Assembly: GCA_047633175.1 (NCBI GenBank)
Contig: JBLIEQ010000001.1
Coordinates: 340,914-404,913 of the forward strand
Source: Motiliproteus sp047633175
GTDB lineage: Bacteria; Pseudomonadota; Gammaproteobacteria; Pseudomonadales; Balneatricaceae
Direction: 5' to 3'
Length of the DNA stretch: 64,000 nt
Shown: piece by piece, positions 1 through 8,510 of the stretch
Numbering within the stretch: the first letter of the stretch is position 1
Layout: every line of letters begins with the position of its first letter
Notes under the pieces: model-generated
Database searches by the model: none
What the model saw: only the letters and a program-made list of their open reading frames with translations
Told to the model about the DNA's origin: nothing
Made by a program: the position numbers and the translations under genes

Positions 1-1
1 G

Positions 2-292
2 TACGTTAATCAGAAGAATTCGGGGTTTTTAGCCGAAGAACGGCAGTGGCTGGATATGGTGTTTAACGAACTGGGGTTTATCGATGCGTTTCGCGAGATT
101 AACCATGTCGATCACCAGTTCACCTGGTGGCCGCCCTACAATCGGGCCTGGCACCTGAACGAAGGCGCCCGGATCGATTACCAGGTCACCACCAGTGAGC
201 TACGCAAGACGATTCAGACGGCTGCAATCTATAAAGACGCCCGCTTCAGCGAACATGCGCCCCTGGAGATAACCTACAACATCGAGCTCTGA
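2..292 (+). CDS. xthA: Exodeoxyribonuclease III, C-terminal part (gene cut by window edge)
   Basis: The reading frame is open from base 2 and encodes about 96 residues up to a TGA stop. The start lies outside the window. The text reads KNSGFLAEERQWLD, then ELGFIDAFREIN, then RIDYQ, and ends RFSEHAPLEITY. This is the C-terminal part of the exonuclease III/AP-endonuclease fold, where the SxHAPL segment carries the conserved Asp/His pair that completes the active site. The family acts in base-excision repair, cutting at abasic sites and degrading 3' ends of duplex DNA. It is followed by a tandem-repeat stretch and then a convergent PBP1A gene. A close paralogue of the same endonuclease/exonuclease/phosphatase superfamily cannot be excluded from the C-terminus alone. 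Confidence 0.85.
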   Translation, partial: YVNQKNSGFLAEERQWLDMVFNELGFIDAFREINHVDHQFTWWPPYNRAWHLNEGARIDYQVTTSELRKTIQTAAIYKDARFSEHAPLEITYNIEL

Positions 293-309
293 AGCCGTTT
301 TTGTGGGCC

Positions 310-415
310 GGACTCGTAGGTCAGACTCGTAGGTCAGACTCGTAGGTCAGACTCGTAGCTCGGACTCGTAGCTCGGACTCGTAGGTCGGACTCGTAGGTC
401 GGACTTTAGTCCGAC
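310..415. repeat. Seven 13-bp tandem units ending in an 18-bp palindrome
   Basis: Seven head-to-tail copies of a 13-base unit (consensus RGACTCGTAGSTC) run from 310 to 400. The last one merges into the perfect palindrome GTCGGACTTTAGTCCGAC at 398-415. The same palindrome recurs at 17621, 22935 and 23856. It sits between two convergent genes (xthA and the PBP1A gene), where it would form a strong stem with a 2-base loop. It has no clear T-tract. It looks like a REP-type element with a locally amplified half. Confidence 0.85.
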
Positions 416-427
416 GCTGTTAAAGCC

Positions 428-2884
428 CTAAAACAGCTCTTCGGCGGTCACCCGGGTGGTCGCCGAGACCTTTTTAACGGCGGCCTCACTGGGCACGTCC
501 TGCTCCCGGAACACCTCGAATATCGCATCTTCCTGACCGGGATAAGCCAGCAGCCCGGTCACCGGATCGATGCGCACACTGACGATCCCTTCAGGCGGAA
601 TAAGCGCCGCCTCTGGCACACCCTCAAGCGCGGCTCCCATAAAATCGATCCAGATAGGCAGTGCAGCCCGGCTGCCGTATTCATTGCGCCCCAGTGTCTG
701 TGGCTGATCAAAGCCCACCCACACCGATGCGACCAACCCCGGATTAAAGCCAGAAAACCACGCATCTTTCAGATCGTTGGTGGTTCCTGTCTTCCCCGCG
801 AGATCATCACGATCCAGGACACGGGCCCTGCGCCCGGAACCGCGCTTGATCACATCCTGTAAAATATTGGTGATCAGATAGGCGGTCTGTTTATCAACGA
901 CCCGGACGGCCAACGGCCGCGAGGTGACTTCGCTATCCTGGGTGCCGGGGGCCTCGAACTCTGCGATGTTCAAGATATCGGCCAAGGTATCGGCCAAGGT
1001 GTCTTCCAAGGCGTCAGGCTCCAGCGGCGGCTGATAGCGGCAACCCTCGCACAGGGTCTTGGGCGCGGCCTGAAACACCAGCTCTCCGTCGCGATCCTCA
1101 ATCCTGTCCAGCCAATAGGGCTCTACCTTAAAACCGCCGTTAGCCATGACGGCATAACCGCTAACGAGTTCCAGCGGGGTGACATCGGCACTGCCCAGAG
1201 CCAATGACAGGTTATTCGGCAGGCGGCTGCGATCAAACCCAAACCGGCTGATATAGTCCAGCGTCGCCCTGACACCCACTCGGCGCAATATACGGATCGA
1301 CACCAGATTACGAGAGCGATACAGCGCCTCACGCAAACGGGTCGGCCCAAAAAAGTTCTTACTGTAATTTTCCGGGCGCCAGCTACTCTCAAGATTGTCA
1401 TCTTCAAACACCACAGGCGCGTCATTAATAAGCGATGCGGGGGTAAAGCCACTGGCTAATGCGGCGGTATACACGAAGGGTTTGAAATTAGAGCCCGGTT
1501 GGCGCACGCCCTGAGTGACCCGATTAAATTTACTGAGATTAAAATTAAACCCCCCCACCAGCGCTCGCACCGCACCGTCCTTAGGAGACAGGGCCACCAA
1601 CGCGCTTTGTACCTGAGGTAATTGTCGCAATACCCAGCCAGAGTCGGTATCGACCAGCCGTACCAGGTCGCCGACAGCCAGGACATCTGCCGCCATCTTA
1701 GGCTTAGGACCCCGGCTGTACGCTGAGAGATAAGGCCGTGCCCAGCTGATACCCTCCCAAGACAGGTCCACGATCTCAGCATCCGCACGCAGCAGCCGAG
1801 CGCTCTGTTCGGAAACCTCGACGACCACCGCAGGCTCTAACGAGGCGTAGGTCGGCACCTCGCGAAGACCCTCAAGCCATGCACCGGGCTCCAATTCTGC
1901 CGGAAACTGCTGTTCCGCACCGCGATAGCCATGGCGCAGCTCATAATCCATCAAACCCTTCTCGACCGCGCTGTTTGCGGCCTGCTGGTCACCGCTGTCG
2001 AGGGTGGTATAGACGCTATAGCCCTGGGCATAGATACGCTCGCCATAAAGTTCCAGCAGGTGACTTCGCACCATCTCGGCGACATAGGGGGCGTAGAGTT
2101 CGATATCCGTGCCGTGATAGACGGCCGTTATCGGCGCTGCGATGGCTGCGGCGAACTGCGTGGCATCGATATAGCCCAAGGACAGCATACGCGATAGTAT
2201 CCAGTCGCGCCGCTCGAGTGCCCGGGGAGGATTAATCAGCGGGTTGTAAGCCGAGGGAGCTTTCGGCAGGCCAGCAATCATAGCTAATTCTGCTAGGCTC
2301 AGCTCATCGATATCCCGCCCGTAGTAAACATGGGCCGCCGCCTGAATACCGTAGGCTCGATTTCCCAAATATATCTTATTGACGTACAGCTCCAGAATCT
2401 CATTCTTGGTGAGCTGCTGCTCCATCTGTAGTGCTATTATTATCTCTTTGAACTTACGTATAAAAGTTCGCTCGAGGGTCAGCAGATAGTTACGCGCCAC
2501 CTGCATGGTGATGGTACTGCCGCCGGTCTGGATATGACCCGTACTCAGCAACTGAAAGGCGGCCCGTCCTAGGCCGATATAATCGATCCCGTCGTGACTG
2601 TAGAAACGACCATCCTCTGCCGCTAAGATCGCCTGCACAAACTGCTCAGGGATCTCATCGAAGCTTACCGGGGTGCGGCGCATCTCACCAAATTCGGCGA
2701 TCAGCTTACGATCGGCGGAGTAGATACGCAGAGGCGTCTGCAGTTCGATATCACGCAGTTGATCGACATCCGGGAGCTGTGGCTTCAGATAAAAAAAGCC
2801 CCCGGCCAGGATTAAAACACCGAAAACTGCGCAGATAATCCCTGCTTTTATGAAGAAGCCGAGAAGAGTTTTGATTTTGGTCAT
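428..2884 (-). CDS. mrcA: Penicillin-binding protein 1A (bifunctional peptidoglycan synthase)
   Basis: Class A PBP of 818 residues that polymerises lipid II and cross-links stem peptides at the inner membrane. An N-terminal membrane anchor lies at about residues 10-32. The GT51 glycosyltransferase motifs follow: EDGRFYSHDG near 90, with the catalytic Glu, and QTGGSTITMQ near 120. The transpeptidase domain has the SxxK serine in PGSNFKPF near residue 464, an SRN motif, and KTGTT near 695. Length and motif order match PBP1A (ponA/mrcA). The gene is divergent from pilM across about 155 bases, the usual arrangement in pseudomonads. The start ATG at 2884 immediately precedes a basic-then-hydrophobic anchor. 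Confidence 0.95.
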   Translation of the reverse strand: MTKIKTLLGFFIKAGIICAVFGVLILAGGFFYLKPQLPDVDQLRDIELQTPLRIYSADRKLIAEFGEMRRTPVSFDEIPEQFVQAILAAEDGRFYSHDGIDYIGLGRAAFQLLSTGHIQTGGSTITMQVARNYLLTLERTFIRKFKEIIIALQMEQQLTKNEILELYVNKIYLGNRAYGIQAAAHVYYGRDIDELSLAELAMIAGLPKAPSAYNPLINPPRALERRDWILSRMLSLGYIDATQFAAAIAAPITAVYHGTDIELYAPYVAEMVRSHLLELYGERIYAQGYSVYTTLDSGDQQAANSAVEKGLMDYELRHGYRGAEQQFPAELEPGAWLEGLREVPTYASLEPAVVVEVSEQSARLLRADAEIVDLSWEGISWARPYLSAYSRGPKPKMAADVLAVGDLVRLVDTDSGWVLRQLPQVQSALVALSPKDGAVRALVGGFNFNLSKFNRVTQGVRQPGSNFKPFVYTAALASGFTPASLINDAPVVFEDDNLESSWRPENYSKNFFGPTRLREALYRSRNLVSIRILRRVGVRATLDYISRFGFDRSRLPNNLSLALGSADVTPLELVSGYAVMANGGFKVEPYWLDRIEDRDGELVFQAAPKTLCEGCRYQPPLEPDALEDTLADTLADILNIAEFEAPGTQDSEVTSRPLAVRVVDKQTAYLITNILQDVIKRGSGRRARVLDRDDLAGKTGTTNDLKDAWFSGFNPGLVASVWVGFDQPQTLGRNEYGSRAALPIWIDFMGAALEGVPEAALIPPEGIVSVRIDPVTGLLAYPGQEDAIFEVFREQDVPSEAAVKKVSATTRVTAEELF

Positions 2885-2908
2885 GTTAACCTAAAGCTAA
2901 TACGTTTG

Positions 2909-2938
2909 AAGGCGATATGTAATAAGGCGATATGCAAT
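2909..2938. repeat. 15-bp tandem duplication in the mrcA-pilM intergenic region
   Basis: Two adjacent copies of AAGGCGATATGYAAT differ at one base. They lie in the divergent promoter region, so the duplication could alter spacing there. No function is visible. Confidence 0.6.
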
Positions 2939-3040
2939 AATGCCAGCAATGGTGACGAAAGCGAATCTCTGTTTTGACACTTACGACCTGGTTCAGTCGC
3001 TATATAGTATGTTTTGTTCAATGAATTTAAGGATTAATTG

Positions 3041-4102
3041 GTGATTAGCCTTTTCAGGTCCGGTTCAAAGTCATTACTGGGTGTCGATATCGGCACCTCG
3101 TACATCAAGCTACTGGGGCTTTCTAAGCGCGCCGGCAACATCCATGTTGAGTGTTACTCGGTCGTCCACCTCCCCGAAGGCGCGGTCATCGACAACAATG
3201 TACAGGATGTGCCTGTCGTCGCCGAAGCCCTGGAGATGGGCTTGCGCCTTGCCAATACCCGCCTCAAACGGGCCATCACCTCAGTACCTACCTCGGCGGT
3301 GATCGTCAAACCACTTGAATTCAGCAAATCGTTTTCAGAAGATGAACTCGAGGATCAAATCAAGGTTGAAGCGGATCAGTTTATTCCCTATCCGCTGGAT
3401 GAGGTCGCTATCGACTTCCAGATCCAGGACGAGTCAAAATCGAGCCCTGGTCTCAATGATGTGCTGCTGGTAGCCTGTCGCCAGGACAGCATCCAGTCAC
3501 GCGAAGACTCGATCAATGGCGCCGGAATGATCTGCGACGTCATCGATGTCGATACCTATGCTATCGAACGGCTGTTTCCGGTGCTGGCAGAAATTCACGA
3601 CCTGCTTGGCAAGACGCTGGGCCTGGTCGATATCGGCGCCAACAGCATGACCCTCTATGTCCTCGTGAAGGGTGAAGTCATCTATAGCCGCGAGCAGGCA
3701 TTCGGCGGCAACGATCTGACGCACAGTCTGACCCAGGCATCGGACATGTCTGCGGATGAAGTCGAGCGAGCAAAACAAACCAACGCCTTAGCCGATAATC
3801 TGATTGATGATTACATCAACCCCTTCAAACTGACCACCGCACAGCAGATCTCCAGATCCATTCAGTTTTACTACTCCTCTGGCAATCACGGTGAGATTGA
3901 AACCCTGCTGCTGATGGGGGGGATAGCCGCGCTGCCCGGAATCGATGCCGTCGTATCCCGAGAACTGGGGATCAAGACCGCAGTGGCTGATCCTTTCGGC
4001 GCCATGACCATCGATGCGCGTATCAACCGCCATAAATTCGATCCCCAGGCCCCCTCACTGGTTCTGGCGTGCGGCCTGGCGTTACGGAGTTTTGCGGAGT
4101 AA
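3041..4102 (+). CDS. pilM: Type IV pilus assembly protein PilM
   Basis: Actin-like ATPase of the inner-membrane alignment complex, which binds the PilN cytoplasmic tail. The N-terminus has the nucleotide-binding signature LLGVDIGTSYIKLL. Later come VDIGANSMTLYVL and LLMGGIAALPGI, the phosphate-2 and adenosine loops of the FtsA/PilM fold. I take GTG at 3041 as the start because AAGGA (3029-3033) sits 7 bases upstream; the TTG at 3038 would be too close. This gives 353 residues, normal for PilM. It heads the pilMNOPQ operon, with pilN beginning 2 bases after its stop. Confidence 0.95.
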   Translation: MISLFRSGSKSLLGVDIGTSYIKLLGLSKRAGNIHVECYSVVHLPEGAVIDNNVQDVPVVAEALEMGLRLANTRLKRAITSVPTSAVIVKPLEFSKSFSEDELEDQIKVEADQFIPYPLDEVAIDFQIQDESKSSPGLNDVLLVACRQDSIQSREDSINGAGMICDVIDVDTYAIERLFPVLAEIHDLLGKTLGLVDIGANSMTLYVLVKGEVIYSREQAFGGNDLTHSLTQASDMSADEVERAKQTNALADNLIDDYINPFKLTTAQQISRSIQFYYSSGNHGEIETLLLMGGIAALPGIDAVVSRELGIKTAVADPFGAMTIDARINRHKFDPQAPSLVLACGLALRSFAE

Positions 4103-4104
4103 TT

Positions 4105-4665
4105 ATGGCCAGCACCCTGATCAACCTCAGATCCTGGCGAGAAGATCGCCGCCGCGACCGTCAACAGCGCTTTATCGCCTCCGCCTGTGTCGCCGCCCTG
4201 TTTGCGGGGGCGCTGGTCTGGGGTGCTGGCAGCTTTATCGATAGCAACACCCTAAAGCAGCAGCAGCGCAACGATTATCTGCGCCAGGAGACTTCCAGTC
4301 TCGACTCCAAGATCGCAGAGATTAAAGATCTTCATGCCAAGCGCGAGCGTCTTCTCGAAAGGCTGCGGGCCATTCAAGACCTGCAGGGCAATCGGCCTGT
4401 TATCGTCCGGGTATTTGACGAACTCGTTCGCGTACTGCCCGATGAGCTCTTCTACTCGAGCCTGAACCGACAGGGCGAAACCCTGCATATCAACGGTCGT
4501 GCTCAGAGCAACGGTGATGTTTCAGCACTGATGCGCAACATCAATCGCTCCCCCTGGTTTAAAGAGCCTAATCTGAGTTCTGTAGGCAAGGGCGGCGAGT
4601 CCTACAAAAATTTTGATATGCGCGTCGAACTCAGCAGACCCAACCCAGAAGACGAAGGCTCCTGA
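4105..4665 (+). CDS. pilN: Type IV pilus assembly protein PilN
   Basis: Bitopic inner-membrane protein of 186 residues. It starts MASTLINLRSWRED, and the INLRSWR stretch is the conserved cytoplasmic tail that docks into PilM. A membrane segment follows at about residues 24-44 (ASACVAALFAGALVWGAG), then a coiled-coil stretch and a periplasmic ferredoxin-like domain that pairs with PilO. A longer frame opens upstream inside pilM, but the ATG at 4105, right after the pilM stop, places the docking motif at the N-terminus and is the likely start. Confidence 0.93.
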   Translation: MASTLINLRSWREDRRRDRQQRFIASACVAALFAGALVWGAGSFIDSNTLKQQQRNDYLRQETSSLDSKIAEIKDLHAKRERLLERLRAIQDLQGNRPVIVRVFDELVRVLPDELFYSSLNRQGETLHINGRAQSNGDVSALMRNINRSPWFKEPNLSSVGKGGESYKNFDMRVELSRPNPEDEGS

Positions 4666-5276
4666 TGGCATTTGCGAATAGTTTTAAAAACGCCTTTCGC
4701 GGCTTTGATATCAACAACCTGGATTTCAATGCCGCCGGGAACTGGCCGATCGGCATTAAGTCCATATTTTATCTGCTGGTCATCATTGCCATCTCTGCAG
4801 CGGGCTATCATTTCTATATCAAAGACCTGCAAAGCAGTCTCGACCGGGAGATCGCTAAAGAGCCGGAACTCAAGCAGCAATATCAGGCCAAAGCTTATCA
4901 GGTCGCTAACCTAGAAGCCCTTAAACGGCAGATGAAGGATGTAGAGGACACCTTCTCTGAACTCCTTAAGCAACTGCCTACAGATACCGAAGTCCCCGGG
5001 TTGCTGGAAGATATCACCGATATCGGCCAGAATAGCGGCCTGAGTTTTGACCTGATCTCACTGGCGCCCGAAAAGAAAGTCTCCTTTTACATCGAACTTC
5101 CCATTAATATCGAGGTTAAAGGCAGCTATCACCAACTGGGTGAGTTTGTCAGCGGCATGGCCGCGTTACCCCGTATCGTCACGGTGCATGATTTTTCAAT
5201 AAAACCGATCTCCGCTAATGGCGACCTAAGCATGTCTTTATCTGCCAGGACCTATCGTTATGACGATGACAACTGA
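4665..5276 (+). CDS. pilO: Type IV pilus assembly protein PilO
   Basis: Bitopic inner-membrane protein of 203 residues and heterodimer partner of PilN. A membrane segment lies at about residues 30-50 (SIFYLLVIIAISAAGYHFYI). A coiled coil with repeated Glu/Lys/Gln follows to about residue 105, then a periplasmic ferredoxin-like domain. Its ATG shares its first base with the TGA stop of pilN, which indicates translational coupling. Its end overlaps pilP by 17 bases. Confidence 0.93.
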   Translation: MAFANSFKNAFRGFDINNLDFNAAGNWPIGIKSIFYLLVIIAISAAGYHFYIKDLQSSLDREIAKEPELKQQYQAKAYQVANLEALKRQMKDVEDTFSELLKQLPTDTEVPGLLEDITDIGQNSGLSFDLISLAPEKKVSFYIELPINIEVKGSYHQLGEFVSGMAALPRIVTVHDFSIKPISANGDLSMSLSARTYRYDDDN

Positions 5277-5835
5277 TCATCTGGCCAGATCACCAGCCCT
5301 AGCGGCCCTCCTGTTGCTGGGATTGTTGATGGGGCTGCTGCAAGGCTGTAGCCAGATCAACGACAGCTCCGATCTGCGACAGTTCGTGGAAGAGACACAG
5401 GCCCGTCCAAGCGGCCGTATCGATCCACTACCCGAATTTAAAGCCTACGAGAGCTTTCTTTATCGGGCGACCAGCTTGCGCGGCCCTTTCGAGCAGCTGA
5501 TCCAGGTTGAGCTGAGCACCGAAGAGGGGGGCACCGGTCCGAAGGACGACTTGAAACCGGATATCGAACGCCTCAAAGAACCTCTCGAAGCCTTTAAACT
5601 TGAAGATCTGCGTATGGTGGGCACCATTCATATGCTTGAACATGGTGAACTAAACGCACTGATTCGAGATGCCAAGGGTGATATTCACCGTCTCGGGCGC
5701 GGTGACTATATCGGCAGGAATTTTGGTGAGATCATCACTGTGAACGAGACCCAATTGGATCTGCTGGAGATCGTACCTGATGGTATGGACGGCTGGATGA
5801 AACGCCCGCGTAACCTTGTGTTAGTACAACAGTAG
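5260..5835 (+). CDS. pilP: Type IV pilus assembly lipoprotein PilP
   Basis: Lipoprotein of 191 residues that links the PilN/PilO complex to the PilQ secretin. The signal peptide LAALLLLGLLMGLLQGC ends in a lipobox with the modified Cys near residue 30. The C-terminal part contains the beta-sandwich domain known in PilP, seen here as LRMVGTIHMLEHGELNALIRD and later RGDYIGRNFGEI. The start is inside pilO; ATG codons at 5260 and 5266 are both possible. Order, size and lipobox all fit the pilMNOPQ operon. Confidence 0.92.
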   Translation: MTMTTDHLARSPALAALLLLGLLMGLLQGCSQINDSSDLRQFVEETQARPSGRIDPLPEFKAYESFLYRATSLRGPFEQLIQVELSTEEGGTGPKDDLKPDIERLKEPLEAFKLEDLRMVGTIHMLEHGELNALIRDAKGDIHRLGRGDYIGRNFGEIITVNETQLDLLEIVPDGMDGWMKRPRNLVLVQQ

Positions 5836-5843
5836 GAAGGTAG

Positions 5844-7961
5844 ATGGATATGGCGAAGACTCTCTCTTCAACGACATGGCTCATAGTTCCTCAGCGACTG
5901 GCACTCAAAAGCCGCCGCTGGCTGGTGACCCTGAGCTGCTTACTGCTGACTCAGACCGCCCTGGCTGAGATTGAAATTACCGGCACCACCTTTGTGGCGC
6001 TCCCCGGCAACAAGCTCGAAGTGCGCATCGATTTTAGTGCGCCGCCGCCCGTCCCCCGCGCTTACCGGATAGAACAACCCCCTCGCGTGGTACTGGACCT
6101 GATTGGCGTCAGCAATGGCTTAAATACTAAGAGTATCGACATTAAAAACGGTATGGTTGATACCCTCCACCTGGCTGAGGTCAAAGACCGGGTTCGGCTG
6201 ATCGCGAATCTGTACGAATCGACCGAATATGATTCGTACATCAAGGGTAACAGCCTGTTTGTGGTGTTCGGCGCCGGGGCATCCGCCACCACGGCCAGCA
6301 TCTCGGCACTGGAGAAGATGACCCAGGTCACTGAACTCCCTGAGTCTCAACGCACCCAGGTATCCTCTATCGATTTTCGCCGGGTCGAGGGGGATCTTGG
6401 CCGTGTCATCATTAATCTGAGCAATAACAAGGCCGGTGTCGATATCCTCGAAGAGGGCAGCAACATCATTATCAACCTGATTGGCGCGCAATTACCGGCA
6501 GCCCTCGAGGAGCGCATCGATGTTCAGGACTTCTCGACCCCCATTCTCTTCGTCGATGCGATGGGTGACGGCAATAACAGCAGCATCCTGATCAAACCCT
6601 CCGCCCTGCCCTACGATTATCTGGCTTATCAATCTGAAAACCAGCTGATTGTCGATTTCAAACCTATTACCGATACGGACGCCGAGGATCGCCTGCGCGA
6701 TCGCTTCCCCTACACCGGAGAGAAGCTCAGTCTTAATTTTCAGGATATCGACATCCGCTCGGTACTGCAGGTTATTGCCGATGTCACCGACATGAACCTG
6801 GTGGTCAGCGATACCGTCAGTGGCAATATCACCCTGCGCCTTAAAAATGTTCCCTGGGATCAGGCGCTGGAATTGGTCCTAAAAACCAAGAGCCTGGATA
6901 AGCGTTTCGCCGGCAATGTAATGATGATCGCACCCGCTAACGAGATTGCCGAGCGCGAGCGCTTCGAGATCGAAACCAATAAGCAGGTCAGAGAACTTAA
7001 AGAGCCTCAGACCGAGTTCATTCAGATCAATTACGCCAAGGCGACCGAGATCGTGGAACTGCTGGGCACCGAGCAAGGGCTGATGTCGTCCCGGGGCAAG
7101 ATACAGGCAGACCCTCGTACCAATACGCTGATTGTAAGGGACATCGATACCAGTATTGCAAAAATACGCAAGGCACTGAAAACACTCGACACCCCCGTTC
7201 GCCAGGTGATGATCGAGGCCCGTCTGGTCACGGTCCGCACCGATATCAGCAATGAACTGGGAGTTAAATGGGGGTTCGGCTATCAGCGTACCGGCAGTAA
7301 TAACCGGATAGTCCTGGGCGCGAGCGCATCGAGTGATACGGCGCAAGCGGGTGGCTCGACACTGGTCACCCCCACCAGCCTCAACGTTGATCTCGGGGCC
7401 ACCGGCTCAGGCGCATCAAACTTCGCCATCGGCATCGGCTCAAACAGCACCCTGCTGCAAATGGAACTTTCTGCCCTGCAAAGCGATGGCCTTGTCGAGA
7501 TCATCTCTCAGCCCAAGGTTATTACCGCCAACGGCAAGACGGCACGCATCCAATCGGGTAAAGAGTTCGCCTATCAGACGGTTCAGGATGGCGAGGTCAG
7601 CGTCGAATTTAAAGAGGTGGTCCTGTCGCTGGATGTAACCCCGCAGATCACCCCGGACAACCGTTTGATCCTGGACCTGAAGATCAGCCAGGACTCGCTT
7701 GGCGACCAGCTGGTTAATGGCCAGGCGGGAATCGATACCAACAAGATTCAAACCCAGGTGCTGGTTAACAACGGCGAAACGATCGTATTGGGAGGCGTCT
7801 TTCTGAAAGAGGCCTCGGAGACGATCACCAAGGTACCTTTCCTGGGCGACATTCCTTATCTGGGCAGACTCTTTACCCGTACCACTGAAAGCGATAACAA
7901 GACCGAGTTGTTGGTCTTTATTTCGCCCAAAATCATCGAAGAAAGCCTTAGCGCACGCTAA
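5844..7961 (+). CDS. pilQ: Type IV pilus secretin PilQ
   Basis: Outer-membrane secretin of 705 residues that forms the channel for the pilus fibre. A signal sequence ends near ALAE (about residue 42). Two AMIN peptidoglycan-binding regions occupy about 45-260. The STN/N0 domain starts at KLSLNFQDIDIRSVLQVIAD near 295, then an N1 domain, then the C-terminal secretin barrel with VRQVMIEARLV, GETIVLGGVF and VPFLGDIPYLGRLF. The length fits the family. It closes the pil operon, and aroK starts 21 bases after its stop, so co-transcription is likely. Confidence 0.96.
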   Translation: MDMAKTLSSTTWLIVPQRLALKSRRWLVTLSCLLLTQTALAEIEITGTTFVALPGNKLEVRIDFSAPPPVPRAYRIEQPPRVVLDLIGVSNGLNTKSIDIKNGMVDTLHLAEVKDRVRLIANLYESTEYDSYIKGNSLFVVFGAGASATTASISALEKMTQVTELPESQRTQVSSIDFRRVEGDLGRVIINLSNNKAGVDILEEGSNIIINLIGAQLPAALEERIDVQDFSTPILFVDAMGDGNNSSILIKPSALPYDYLAYQSENQLIVDFKPITDTDAEDRLRDRFPYTGEKLSLNFQDIDIRSVLQVIADVTDMNLVVSDTVSGNITLRLKNVPWDQALELVLKTKSLDKRFAGNVMMIAPANEIAERERFEIETNKQVRELKEPQTEFIQINYAKATEIVELLGTEQGLMSSRGKIQADPRTNTLIVRDIDTSIAKIRKALKTLDTPVRQVMIEARLVTVRTDISNELGVKWGFGYQRTGSNNRIVLGASASSDTAQAGGSTLVTPTSLNVDLGATGSGASNFAIGIGSNSTLLQMELSALQSDGLVEIISQPKVITANGKTARIQSGKEFAYQTVQDGEVSVEFKEVVLSLDVTPQITPDNRLILDLKISQDSLGDQLVNGQAGIDTNKIQTQVLVNNGETIVLGGVFLKEASETITKVPFLGDIPYLGRLFTRTTESDNKTELLVFISPKIIEESLSAR

Positions 7962-7982
7962 GGAAACCTAAGGGATCGTTGT

Positions 7983-8501
7983 TTGAATCTGTTTCTGATC
8001 GGGCCTATGGGCGCCGGAAAAAGCACTATAGGCCGCCTACTTTCTCAAGAACTGCAACTGACCTTTGTCGATTCCGATAAGGTGATCGAGGAGCGTGCCG
8101 GGGCGAACATCCCCTGGATCTTCGATGTCGAAGGCGAGGCCGGTTTTCGCAAGCGTGAAGTGGCCGTTATCGATGAACTGACCCAGGATGTCAACATCGT
8201 GCTGGCCACAGGGGGAGGGGCAGTGCTCGACGAGAGCAACCGGCGCCACCTGCAGGCCCGGGGAACGGTTGTCTATCTGCATGCCTCTCTGCAGCAGCAG
8301 ATCGAGCGTACCGCCAAGGACCGTAACCGGCCTTTGCTGCAAACCGAAAACCCTTCTAAGGTACTGGCTGATCTGATGTTCAACCGCGACCCTCTCTATA
8401 AGGGCTGCTGTGATGTGCTGATCCATACTGACAGTCGACGGCCCAAATCGGTGGCCAGAGATATTATCCATCAACTCGAACAGCTCGATATAATTCGATA
8501 G
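7983..8501 (+). CDS. aroK: Shikimate kinase
   Basis: Phosphorylates shikimate at the 3-hydroxyl with ATP, the fifth step of chorismate synthesis, in the cytoplasm. The Walker A motif GPMGAGKST lies at residues 6-14, the shikimate-binding DSD near 31 and the FR segment near 57. The GGGAVL loop and the lid segment with DRNRPLL follow. The length of 172 residues is standard. The start is a TTG codon at 7983, which gives the usual NLFLIGPMGAGKS start. It lies between pilQ and aroB, as in most gammaproteobacteria. Confidence 0.95.
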   Translation: MNLFLIGPMGAGKSTIGRLLSQELQLTFVDSDKVIEERAGANIPWIFDVEGEAGFRKREVAVIDELTQDVNIVLATGGGAVLDESNRRHLQARGTVVYLHASLQQQIERTAKDRNRPLLQTENPSKVLADLMFNRDPLYKGCCDVLIHTDSRRPKSVARDIIHQLEQLDIIR

Positions 8502-8510
8502 CCTTACTGG

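Noticed and set aside
2974..3010. TTGACA and TATATAGTAT as a pilM promoter
   Set aside because: The spacing between the boxes is 21-23 bases, too long for a normal sigma-70 promoter.
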